DNA of 16,225 bases from SVTX01 sp045585895 (GTDB taxonomy: Bacteria; Bacillota; Clostridia; Oscillospirales; CAG-272), in assembly GCA_045585895.1 (NCBI GenBank), contig JAZMZI010000090.1, positions 1-16,225 of the forward strand. Reading direction: 5' to 3'. Both the position numbers and the translations under genes were made by a program. A model generated the notes under the pieces. That model did no database searches and had not been told where the DNA came from. It was given only the letters and a program-made list of their open reading frames with translations. Of the stretch, positions 6,318 to 13,736 are shown piece by piece. Numbering within the stretch: position 1 is the first letter of the stretch; the number at the start of each line of letters is the position of its first letter.

Positions 6318-8084
6318 ATGATGATCGCCGTGGTTCTGTCCTCAAATATCAAAAAAATGGTCAAGGATCAGGTCTTGGTAAGAAAGCCCGTGGGAATCGA
6401 GTCGGCGGGCAGTATGAATATTTTGTTTACCGATAAGACCGGCACGCTTACCGAGGGCAAAATGAGCGTAAGTCAGATATATCTCGGAGGCGGCGAGAGC
6501 TTTGACGGAGTTTCGGCTCTCTCAAAAACCGCCGTTTTCGGCGAATATCTGCTATCTGCCCTCGGCAATACCACCTCGAAAATATCGGGCAACAAGAAAG
6601 CCGTTGGCGGCAACTCCACCGATAAAGCCATTCTTGAATCGGTTATCGGTAGGGAAAAGAGCGTGCCGAGCTTTTCGACGGTCAAAAATATTCCCTTTGA
6701 CAGCGAAAAGAAATTTTCCGCCGCCCTCTTGTCGGTTGGAGGAAGCCGACGTCTTTTTATCAAGGGCGCGCCCGAAAGGCTTTTGCCCCACGTCAAAAAA
6801 TATCTCGACCGCGACGGGCGCATAGTCTCTTTTTTACCGCAAACCACCGAAAATATTTGCAAAACGCTTACCGAAAAGGGAAAAAGAGTGCTTCTTATAG
6901 CCGAATCAAAGGACAATTTCATCAATTCAAGACTATCCGACGGCGATTTCGGCGAGCTTACTATGATCTGCCTTATCGTCCTTGAAGACAAGATAAGAAA
7001 GACCGCGCGCGGATCTGTTGCCCGACTTCGCGGCGCGGGCGTGCAGGTGGTGATGATAACCGGCGACAACAAGGAGACCGCAAGGCATATCGCCTCGGAA
7101 TGTGGAATACTTGGCGGTGGAATCGACACCGTGCTGACCGGCGGCGAGCTTGCGAGGCTTTCCGACACGCAGCTAAAGGAGATATTACCTCACCTCGGAG
7201 TGGTTGCGAGAGCTTTGCCTGCCGACAAGAGCCGACTTGTCCGCATCTCCCAAGAGCTTGAATTAGTGGTGGGAATGACGGGCGACGGTGTAAACGACGC
7301 GCCCGCCTTAAAGCGCGCCGACGTGGGCTTTGCTATGGGCGGCGGCACTCAGGTTGCAAAAGAGGCGGGGGATATAATCATCCTCGACAACGATCTTTCA
7401 AGCATAGGAAAGGCGGTGCTTTACGGCAGAAATATCTTCAAAAGCATCAGAAAATTCATTTCTCTCCAGCTTATGATGAACTTTTGCGCCGTGGGTGTGT
7501 CGATGATAGGGCCGTTTTTAGGTTTTGATGCCCCCGTCACCGTGGTGCAAATGCTTTGGATAAATATCATTATGGATACCCTCGGCGGTCTTGCCTTCGC
7601 GGGCGAGCCGGCGCTTGAAAGCTGTATGCAGGAGAAGCCGAAAAGACGTGACGAGCCGATTTTGGGCAGCTATATGATATACGAGATAATTTTCGGCGGC
7701 GGATTTACCGTGGCGCTTTGTCTCGCGTTTTTAAAGATACCCGAAATCACATCGAAATTCCGCTATTCCGAGGATAATATCTATCTTCTTACCGCATTTT
7801 TTGCGCTGTTTATCTTCGCGTCGGTGTTTAACTGCTTCTGCGCCCGTACCGATAGACTTCGCCTGCTTGCCAACATCACGAAAAACCGCGCCTTTATCCT
7901 CATAATGGCGGCAATACTTTTTATACAGATAGTTTTCGTCTATCTTGGCGGAAGCGTCCTTCGCACTGCGCCCTTGACCCCCGCCGAGCTGGGTCTTACC
8001 TCGCTTTTGGCTCTTACCGTCTTTCCCGCGGACCTTTTGCGTAAGCTTATTTGGCGGCTATTTATGGGAAAAAAGGGGTATTAA
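6318..8084 (+). CDS. Ca2+-transporting P-type ATPase, N-terminally truncated by insertion
   Basis: The 588-residue product contains the catalytic core of a P2-type Ca2+ ATPase: phosphorylation site DKTGTLT (D39), FDSEKKFS at 127-134, KGAPE at 149-153, TGDN at 248-251 and TGDGVNDAP at 321-329. C-terminal membrane helices follow, with N416 and D420 in WINIIMD of helix 6, a PMCA-like ion site. Full-length relatives have about 850-900 residues; the actuator domain and helices M1 to most of M4 are missing. In-frame codons for PEGLP just before the ATG prove the start is internal to the original gene. The fragment cannot pump by itself. It may be a remnant, or be restored when the element excises. 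GAGGGA, encoding part of PEGLP, stands six bases before the ATG and could act as a ribosome site. Confidence 0.88.
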   Translation: MMIAVVLSSNIKKMVKDQVLVRKPVGIESAGSMNILFTDKTGTLTEGKMSVSQIYLGGGESFDGVSALSKTAVFGEYLLSALGNTTSKISGNKKAVGGNSTDKAILESVIGREKSVPSFSTVKNIPFDSEKKFSAALLSVGGSRRLFIKGAPERLLPHVKKYLDRDGRIVSFLPQTTENICKTLTEKGKRVLLIAESKDNFINSRLSDGDFGELTMICLIVLEDKIRKTARGSVARLRGAGVQVVMITGDNKETARHIASECGILGGGIDTVLTGGELARLSDTQLKEILPHLGVVARALPADKSRLVRISQELELVVGMTGDGVNDAPALKRADVGFAMGGGTQVAKEAGDIIILDNDLSSIGKAVLYGRNIFKSIRKFISLQLMMNFCAVGVSMIGPFLGFDAPVTVVQMLWINIIMDTLGGLAFAGEPALESCMQEKPKRRDEPILGSYMIYEIIFGGGFTVALCLAFLKIPEITSKFRYSEDNIYLLTAFFALFIFASVFNCFCARTDRLRLLANITKNRAFILIMAAILFIQIVFVYLGGSVLRTAPLTPAELGLTSLLALTVFPADLLRKLIWRLFMGKKGY

Positions 8085-8107
8085 AGGACGATAAATTGAT
8101 GTTTATA

Positions 8108-8160
8108 AGCCTTCCCCAGCGGGGAAGGGGGACCACGAAGTGGTGGATGAGGAGGTCGCC
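8108..8160 (+). repeat. Interspersed GC-rich repeat, left copy
   Basis: The unit begins with the hairpin CCTTCCCC-AGC-GGGGAAGG (8110-8128), then GGGACC, a second small hairpin ACCAC-GAA-GTGGT (8132-8144), then GGATGAGGAG. An inverted and longer copy lies at 8268-8360. From memory, repeats of this design are scattered through clostridial genomes. This copy may also form RNA hairpins after the ATPase gene. Confidence 0.65.
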
Positions 8161-8267
8161 CTTTTGAGGGAAAACCGTCTTAAAAGAATTTCACCAAAAG
8201 CGTTATTCTAAAAAGGTTTGTTATGGGTGAAGTTGGTTGTGGAACCGTATTATCCAATCGCAAATGA

Positions 8268-8360
8268 TCTCCTCATCCACCGCATTGCGCGAACCCCCAA
8301 AGCTCGCACACTCGCTTCGGGGAACCCCGCCGCGGTCCCCCTTCTCCGCTGGAGAAGGCT
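8268..8360 (-). repeat. Interspersed GC-rich repeat, inverted right copy with extra internal segment
   Basis: Read on the minus strand it starts AGCCTTCTCCAGCGGAGAAGG and continues GGGGACCGC, then carries about 45 extra bases rich in GGTTCCCCGAAGCGAG, then GCGGTGGATGAGGAG. The first ~28 and last ~15 bases match the left copy with few differences. The two copies face each other across about 107 bases, giving a roughly 253-bp structure with inverted ends. No coding sequence is convincing inside it. Confidence 0.65.
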
Positions 8361-8387
8361 ATTCTATAAATCAAAATTTGAATTACG

Positions 8388-8416
8388 ATGCGCCATAAAC
8401 TGTATGGCGCATTTTT
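8388..8416 (+). terminator. Intrinsic terminator before the sigma-factor gene
   Basis: ATGCGCCATA (8388-8397) pairs with TATGGCGCAT (8403-8412) across a five-base loop and is followed by TTTTG. It separates the ATPase/repeat region from the sigma-factor transcription unit. Confidence 0.78.
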
Positions 8417-8478
8417 GTTCATAATTTTATGCTAAAATAAATATGCGCAAATTTTTTGGAGATTTTTTAAAAAATTCC

Positions 8479-8508
8479 CAACCTTTCAGATCGCTTTTCT
8501 GTCTTATA
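8479..8508 (+). promoter_or_regulatory. ECF-type promoter of the sigma fusion gene
   Basis: CAACCTTT (8479-8486) is followed 17 bases after AACC by GTCTTATA (8501-8508), the AAC...GTC layout of ECF sigma promoters. ECF genes often control themselves, so this fits autoregulation by the downstream gene. A weaker extended -10 candidate (TGCTAAAAT, 8430-8438) lies upstream and could give basal SigA transcription. Confidence 0.55.
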
Positions 8509-8540
8509 GACGAGCGCTTAAAAACAAAGGAGGATACATA

Positions 8541-11500
8541 TTGCTGTATCGTAATCAAAATGATGAAACTCTCGTAATGCTGACTCTCGCCGGCGAGCAG
8601 GACGCATATGAAGTCTTGGTAACTAAATACCAAAAGGCGGTCATATCAGCCGCCGCAAGTGTCACTCGCAATTCTTTTATGGCGGAGGACGCGGCGCAGG
8701 ACGCATTCGTCACGGCTTGGATGAAGCTCGATACCCTCAAGGAGCCGCAGAAATTCGCTTCCTGGGTATGCAGGATAGCAAAAAACTGTGCTTTGAATAT
8801 GCTTCCGCGCTACAGGAGCTTTCTGCCTCTTGACGACGCAATCGGTATTGACGTAGAGGACGGAAGCCTTGATCCCGAGACCGAATATATAATTTCGGAC
8901 GAGCGGAGTCGAGACGGCAACGAGCTGCGCAAAACGGTTGAGGGACTGCCCCAAAAGGTAGGCGAGATCATCCGTCTCCACTATTTCGAGGGTCTGTCCA
9001 TCGCCGAGATAGCCGACAGAATGAGAATAAGCGAGGGAACGGTAAAATCACAGCTTCACGACGGAAGAAAGAAGATCAGAAAGGAGCTTTGCGCAATGAA
9101 CGAAAAATGGAACGATACTTTAATTAAAAAAGTAATGAAAAAGGTCGAAGAGTTAAAGCTTTGGAAGACCAAAAACGACAAAACGGGCTTTGAAAAGGTA
9201 TATAAGAGCGTGCTTGCCGAGGTAGAGGAGCTTCCCGAATCAAAGGACAAGAGCTACGCCTTAGCCGACGTGCTGATGAGAGGTTGGTGGTGGATACCGG
9301 GTGAGAAAAACGACGCGCTCTTCGCCCGAATCCGTCAGGCGGCGGAGGACGGCAAAAACGAGGAGGTAATGGAGTTTATCTGCGCCCGCGAGGATGAACA
9401 GGTCTACGGCGGCGCAAGAATTGACTTTATCCTTGATAAGCAGATACCGCGCCTTGCTGAAAAGGGATTTGTAAAAGCTCAGGCGCGTGAATGGTTCTGG
9501 CTTGCCCGTGAGTATTATGAGACAAAACAGAGAGATAAGGGTCGCGAGGCTTATATGAAGGCGCGCTCTCTGCTCTCGCCCGAGGATCTTTATTATTTTC
9601 TCGCACTTTCGGCACTGGAAACCGAGGAGCTTACCCAAAAGGACTACAAGGACAAGGATGCAAACGGCTATATGCTGTCAAGCTTTGCCGAGGAGTTCAG
9701 AATGATCGACGGAAATCTCACCTATTGGAATTACCAAGGCATCAGTAATGGCTCGATGTATTCGGGCGACCACACGGTAAACGACATCCTTCGCAACGCT
9801 TCAAGATGCGATTGTCTTTTCTTCCCCGACTTGAAGCTTGGCGAGAGCTTTACGGCAAGCGACGGCTCGACAGTTACCTTTGTCTCCGACAGTGAGACCG
9901 TGGATACCGCCGCAGGTAGCTTTGAGGGCTGTTCTCTTTACGAGATAAAATATTTCAATGACTATCGAGGCTTCTCCACCTTCAAGACCTACTACAAGGA
10001 CGGCGTCGGCATCGTCAAGCACGATCATATTCTTGACGGCGTACGCGACGTAAGAATACTGTCGTCCTATAAAATAGTAGGCGGCAAGGGTCTGCTCCCT
10101 CTCTCTGAGGGCAACTGCTGGGAATACGTGGGCGAATATGACGAGAGTGCTATGCGCTCTGCTCTTCAATTCGAGGTGGCATATTCTGACGGAGCAAAGG
10201 CGATCATCGTCTCAAGGTACGAGACCGAAAGGCTTCGCTACGACGAGAATTCCTGGCTTGATATGATTGAAAAGATACGCAACGAGTATTGCACAAATGG
10301 CGACAATCAGAAGATCTGCGACGTATATGACGCCATTGACCGCGCTGAACTTTTGGCAAAAACACCGATGGAAAAGGTGCACAGTAAGGTTGCCTGCGCC
10401 ACCGCGCGGAGAATTCTTGAGACCGACCCCTTCTTTAACAAGGACTACACCGCCACGGGTCATTGGAATTTCTTTAAAAAGAGCTTTGTACGCAAGCAAA
10501 ACGGCACCGTGACCATTGGATGGAACAGCCGCTGGAGCTTTGAGTGGAAGGGAGGTCTTGATCACGCGGGCGATCCGCTCCTTTACAACGGTCTCCTCGG
10601 TATATTACAGGATGCCGCAAATTGCATCTGGAGTGACGAGTGGGTGGTTGGCGCGGCTCCCACCGTGGAATACATTCTTTGGGATAGCCACAAGATCAAG
10701 ACCGACATCGTCTGCGAAGCAAGCGAGCCTATCACCACAAAAGCAGGTACTTTCGCTGATTGTATCAAGCTGACTCTGAACATCGGCGGCTTGACCGACG
10801 GTCTCAGCTACCGAGGCGGCAAAAAGGAATACTACTTCGCTCGCGGCATCGGTATCGTTAAAACAGTAAACCACACCTATAGTGGTGCGTGTCAAGCGGT
10901 CTACGAGCTAACAGCATACGAGGGCGAGGGAGAGGGCTATATGCCGATAGTTGGCGGTCTCTTCCGCCGCTACGACGCGCCGGGACTCACCGACGGCTAC
11001 GAGGGCGCAGTGGAGTACACCTTTGTCGAGGATAGCGACGGTCAGGTCTTTATCTTCAGCGATCAGATCGGAATCAAGCATAAGCAAGCGCCGGTCTCGT
11101 CATACGATGCCATCGAAAATGAGATCATCGAGGACAGACTTTGGGAGGAGGGCAAGCACGAGGAAAGCCGACTTCGCCACGATACCAACAACGTCCACCT
11201 TATGCTCCACTTCCTCTGCCGTCCTTCAAGATACTGGGCGGCACCACACAAGGCTATCGCGTGGAATATGTACCGAATGAAAACCATCGAGAGCTTTGGC
11301 GAAAACGGCGAGATACCCACGGCTTGGCTTGGTCTTTATGCCGCCACCTGTTTCCGCACCGCCTGCGCGCTCTTCGGTCACGGCAGAAGCGAAGAGGGCT
11401 ACGAATATCTTGAAAAATGCTTTGCTCCCTTTGAAGAGTGGGATAAAATTCCCGAGGGAGCAGAAACAGACACGGGTGATCCGTTGCTCTTCGGCGGCGC

Positions 11501-11702
11501 GAAGATATTGAAAAACAAAGGAGTTTTGCTTCTCCCCGACGGCACGAAGGAGCCTATTGATTACGGCTATATGCTACGCGAAGATAAATCCCTTATCCAT
11601 CGCGGTATGACCGCACCACGCGGCTGGGAATGGTTCAATCCCGTGCGAGACGAGGAAAGATTTAAGGAATATGTCGAAAGAGCAAGAAAGCTTATAGAAT
11701 AA
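8541..11702 (+). CDS. ECF sigma-70 factor fused to a very large C-terminal extension with duplicated modules
   Basis: The gene starts at TTG, seven bases after AAAGGAGG, and encodes 1053 residues. Residues about 8-95 are sigma region 2 (AEDAAQDAFVTAWMKL...FASWVCRIAKN) and about 135-182 are region 4 (LPQKVGEIIRLHYFEGLSI...SEGTVKSQL). Typical ECF factors end here. The remaining ~870 residues have no membrane helix or signal peptide. Residues about 190-380 are helical and may be TPR-like. Two related beta-rich modules follow at about 395-532 and 640-812, each with an ILxxA..C segment, AG(S/T)Fx(G/D)C, YY...G(V/I)GIVK and a G-rich P-I/L segment. A helical tail ends the protein. ECF factors with C-terminal extensions that control sigma activity are known, so a sensor or built-in anti-sigma role is inferred. 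No anti-sigma gene is next to it. It is a single-gene unit between two terminators. Confidence 0.85.
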   Translation: MLYRNQNDETLVMLTLAGEQDAYEVLVTKYQKAVISAAASVTRNSFMAEDAAQDAFVTAWMKLDTLKEPQKFASWVCRIAKNCALNMLPRYRSFLPLDDAIGIDVEDGSLDPETEYIISDERSRDGNELRKTVEGLPQKVGEIIRLHYFEGLSIAEIADRMRISEGTVKSQLHDGRKKIRKELCAMNEKWNDTLIKKVMKKVEELKLWKTKNDKTGFEKVYKSVLAEVEELPESKDKSYALADVLMRGWWWIPGEKNDALFARIRQAAEDGKNEEVMEFICAREDEQVYGGARIDFILDKQIPRLAEKGFVKAQAREWFWLAREYYETKQRDKGREAYMKARSLLSPEDLYYFLALSALETEELTQKDYKDKDANGYMLSSFAEEFRMIDGNLTYWNYQGISNGSMYSGDHTVNDILRNASRCDCLFFPDLKLGESFTASDGSTVTFVSDSETVDTAAGSFEGCSLYEIKYFNDYRGFSTFKTYYKDGVGIVKHDHILDGVRDVRILSSYKIVGGKGLLPLSEGNCWEYVGEYDESAMRSALQFEVAYSDGAKAIIVSRYETERLRYDENSWLDMIEKIRNEYCTNGDNQKICDVYDAIDRAELLAKTPMEKVHSKVACATARRILETDPFFNKDYTATGHWNFFKKSFVRKQNGTVTIGWNSRWSFEWKGGLDHAGDPLLYNGLLGILQDAANCIWSDEWVVGAAPTVEYILWDSHKIKTDIVCEASEPITTKAGTFADCIKLTLNIGGLTDGLSYRGGKKEYYFARGIGIVKTVNHTYSGACQAVYELTAYEGEGEGYMPIVGGLFRRYDAPGLTDGYEGAVEYTFVEDSDGQVFIFSDQIGIKHKQAPVSSYDAIENEIIEDRLWEEGKHEESRLRHDTNNVHLMLHFLCRPSRYWAAPHKAIAWNMYRMKTIESFGENGEIPTAWLGLYAATCFRTACALFGHGRSEEGYEYLEKCFAPFEEWDKIPEGAETDTGDPLLFGGAKILKNKGVLLLPDGTKEPIDYGYMLREDKSLIHRGMTAPRGWEWFNPVRDEERFKEYVERARKLIE

Positions 11703-11725
11703 CAAAACTCATAGAGTAATAAAAT

Positions 11726-11764
11726 AAAACGGGAGGGGTTCACTTCAATTACCCCTCCCGTTTT
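11726..11764. terminator. Strong intrinsic terminator after the sigma fusion gene
   Basis: AAAACGGGAGGGGT (11726-11739) and ACCCCTCCCGTTTT (11751-11764) form a perfect 14-bp stem with an 11-base loop and A/T-rich ends suited to termination in either direction. It isolates the sigma gene from the HD-domain operon. Confidence 0.85.
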
Positions 11765-11826
11765 AATGAACGAAGACGTCCGTTTACAGATAAATGCAGT
11801 TTGTTATCCTTTTTATCGCTCGGCAC

Positions 11827-11855
11827 TTGACAAAGCCCTATAGTTTTGTTAAAAT
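11827..11855 (+). promoter_or_regulatory. Near-consensus housekeeping promoter of the HD-domain gene
   Basis: A perfect TTGACA (11827-11832), a 17-base spacer and TAAAAT (11850-11855) are followed by an AAT-rich leader and the start codon at 11901. It probably drives the HD gene and perhaps more of the co-directional genes downstream. Confidence 0.8.
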
Positions 11856-11900
11856 AATAATAATAATATATATTTTATACATCTCAAGACGAGGACTAAA

Positions 11901-12488
11901 ATGACTAACAGAGAAAGATTTATTGAAATATTCAAGACCAAAATAAAGAGAGAGGGAGCCGACAAGCTCTTGCAGTTCCTGCTTAGTGAGCAGAGCGACT
12001 TTTTCACCGCTCCCGCATCCACCCGTTTTCACGGCAACTACGAGGGCGGACTTCTTGAGCATTCCCTCAACGTCTACGATTGCCTTTGCGACATATTGAA
12101 CCGTCCCAGAATCAAGGAGCAGTACGGAATCGAGTACAGCGATGAAAGCATAGCTATCGCAGCATTGCTTCACGACCTCTGCAAGGTCAATTTCTATAAG
12201 GTGAGCTTCCGCAATCAAAAGAACCCCGAGGGAAGATGGGAGAGCGTGCCATATTATACCATCGAGGACAATCTGCCCTACGGTCACGGCGAGAAGAGCG
12301 TTTACATCGTTTCGGGATATATGAGACTGACCCGTGACGAGGCGTTTGCCATCCGCTATCACATGGGCTTCTCCACCACCGATGACCCCGGCAACGTGGG
12401 CAAGGCTATGGAAATGTTCCCCTTGGCATTTTTCCTAAACTGCGCCGACACCGAGGCTGCATATTTCGTTGAAGGCTCAAATAAATAA
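11901..12488 (+). CDS. HD-domain metal-dependent phosphohydrolase
   Basis: The product has 195 residues, starting after GAGGA at five-base spacing. It shows an HD superfamily metal site: FHGN (H44), LLEHSLNVY (H54), LLHDLCK (H91, D92), GHGEKS (H129), RYHMG (H154) and a late Asp in NCADTEAAY (D183). It is cytoplasmic, with no membrane segment. The N-terminal part, STRFHGNYEGGLLEHS, resembles the HD domain of YhaM-type 3'-5' exoribonucleases, but the OB-fold that binds RNA is absent. Stand-alone proteins of this type are common in Firmicutes and phages and act on nucleotides or nucleic acid; the substrate is unknown. The neighbouring cytidine deaminase makes nucleotide metabolism plausible. Confidence 0.8.
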   Translation: MTNRERFIEIFKTKIKREGADKLLQFLLSEQSDFFTAPASTRFHGNYEGGLLEHSLNVYDCLCDILNRPRIKEQYGIEYSDESIAIAALLHDLCKVNFYKVSFRNQKNPEGRWESVPYYTIEDNLPYGHGEKSVYIVSGYMRLTRDEAFAIRYHMGFSTTDDPGNVGKAMEMFPLAFFLNCADTEAAYFVEGSNK

Positions 12489-12500
12489 CCGACTTAAATT

Positions 12501-12530
12501 GCCCGACATCAGTGAAAATCGGTGTCGGGC
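12501..12530 (+). terminator. Hairpin between the HD gene and cdd
   Basis: GCCCGACA (12501-12508) pairs with TGTCGGGC (12523-12530) around a 14-base loop, 12 bases after the HD stop. The tail TATGGATTTTG is only a weak U tract and already contains a possible ATG of the next gene. It may be a leaky terminator or a structure affecting cdd translation. Confidence 0.45.
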
Positions 12531-12549
12531 TATGGATTTTGAAAATATT

Positions 12550-12963
12550 ATGATAAAATTTGATGAAAAAACAAAGAAAATGCTTGTAGATAAAGCTCTC
12601 GCGGCAAAAGAAAATGCCTACTCGCCCTACTCGGATTTTTGCGTGGGCGCGGCTCTCCTTTGCTCCGACGGAGAGATATTTACGGGCGCGAACGTTGAAA
12701 ACAGCTCCTACGGTGGGACGATCTGCGCCGAAAGGTCGGCTTTTTGCGCGGCACTCGGTCAGGGCAAGAGAGATTTTGCCGCAATCGCCATAGTGGGTGC
12801 GAAAAGGGGAGAGCGCGTGAGCGAATTTTGTCCTCCTTGCGGAATATGCCGCCAATTTATGAGCGAATTTTGTTCGGCTGATCTCCCCGTTTTGCTTTAC
12901 GACGGACAAGCCGTCATAAAAAAGACGTTAGGTGAGCTTCTCCCCGACGCATTCAAGCTTTGA
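12550..12963 (+). CDS. cdd: Cytidine deaminase
   Basis: Cytidine deaminase converts cytidine and deoxycytidine to uridine forms in pyrimidine salvage in the cytoplasm. The 137 residues from the ATG at 12550 match the usual 130-137 of the homotetrameric Firmicutes enzyme. The zinc site is C59-A-E61 (TICAERSA), with E61 as proton shuttle, and C97 and C100 in PPCGICRQF. The N-terminal YSPYSDFCVGAALL and the GANVENSS substrate motif are also present. No ribosome site stands before this ATG. A longer frame from 12532 (143 residues) is possible, while the frame from 12469 would overlap the HD gene and the hairpin. It lies between the HD hydrolase and the DUF6472 gene. Confidence 0.92.
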   Translation: MIKFDEKTKKMLVDKALAAKENAYSPYSDFCVGAALLCSDGEIFTGANVENSSYGGTICAERSAFCAALGQGKRDFAAIAIVGAKRGERVSEFCPPCGICRQFMSEFCSADLPVLLYDGQAVIKKTLGELLPDAFKL

Positions 12964-12974
12964 GAGGATATAAT

Positions 12975-13172
12975 ATGGCAGAAGAAAAGAAAAAGCTAGT
13001 CGGCACTTGCGAGACCTGCGAATTTTACGACTATGACGAGGAATGGGACGAATACGTCTGTATGATTTCTCTTGACGAGGACGAAATGATAGACTTTCTC
13101 GGCAGAAATACGGGCAGATGCCCCTATTACCGATATTACGACGAATACAAGAGCGTCAGAAAGCAGAACTGA
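12975..13172 (+). CDS. DUF6472 family protein, small four-cysteine protein
   Basis: The product has 65 residues from the ATG at 12975, six bases after GAGAGGA. A start at 12960 is poorer. Cysteines at 12, 15, 29 and 49 (CETC, YVCM, RCPYY), with an acidic LDEDEM centre and a C-terminal DEYKSVRKQ, fit DUF6472 as I know it, a small clostridial family of unknown function. The cysteines could hold one zinc ion. It lies 11 bases after cdd and is likely in the same transcript. Confidence 0.78.
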   Translation: MAEEKKKLVGTCETCEFYDYDEEWDEYVCMISLDEDEMIDFLGRNTGRCPYYRYYDEYKSVRKQN

Positions 13173-13199
13173 TAAAAATTTGAATAAGGAAGTAAAAAC

Positions 13200-13736
13200 A
13201 TGTCGGAAAAGGTTAAAAAAATATATTGGATAAGATTTATATTTTGCGCCGTTGCTCTTTGCGCCGCGCTGGCGCTTGTATACAGCGTATATGCTGAAAA
13301 GGGACTTGATTTTATAAAATACCTCACCGAAGAAAAGGAAATGCCCAATATGGCGTGGCTCGTTGAGAAATGCTTGACTTTTGCTCCCGCATTTTTCACC
13401 GTGCTTATAGTCGAGCTTTCTTATGCGGATAATAAGAGATACGTTACCGTTTTCACCCAGATAGAAAAGCTTATCGTTCTTGCTTTGGGCGCTATTACGG
13501 TTTTTGCGGTCTTGCTGCCCTTGGCGGTCAATTCGACTCCCGTGGAGATCGTAACCGAGGACGTAACCGAGCTTAAAACGCTTTGGGATAGAACCTATAT
13601 GTGGTTCTTCTATCAGATAATTCCGTTCGTTATTCTCATTTTTTATCATGCCTTGCGCATAGTTACCGAGAGCGGAGCGCATTCGGTTATCGATTCCGAC
13701 GCAGACGACGGTTCGGAGGAGGACGACGATGAATAA
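13200..13736 (+). CDS. Four-helix membrane protein with acidic C-terminal tail
   Basis: I do not recognise a family for this 178-residue protein. Hydrophobic helices at about 10-31, 52-73, 89-110 and 133-153 predict an integral membrane protein. It ends in a strongly acidic tail (DSDADDGSEEDDDE) that is probably cytoplasmic. TAAGGAAG precedes the ATG at good spacing. The last eight bases overlap the start of the LRR lipoprotein gene, whose ribosome site GGAGGAGG lies in this coding end, so the two are translationally coupled. It could be a membrane partner of that lipoprotein. Confidence 0.72.
   Translation: MSEKVKKIYWIRFIFCAVALCAALALVYSVYAEKGLDFIKYLTEEKEMPNMAWLVEKCLTFAPAFFTVLIVELSYADNKRYVTVFTQIEKLIVLALGAITVFAVLLPLAVNSTPVEIVTEDVTELKTLWDRTYMWFFYQIIPFVILIFYHALRIVTESGAHSVIDSDADDGSEEDDDE

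Noticed and set aside
8218..8424. Plus-strand 68-codon frame over the right repeat copy
   Set aside because: It consists mostly of repeat sequence and runs through the terminator at 8388-8416, with no ribosome site.
11851..11865. AAT microsatellite after the HD promoter -10
   Set aside because: It is short and simple, and is explained by an AT-rich leader; no evidence of function.
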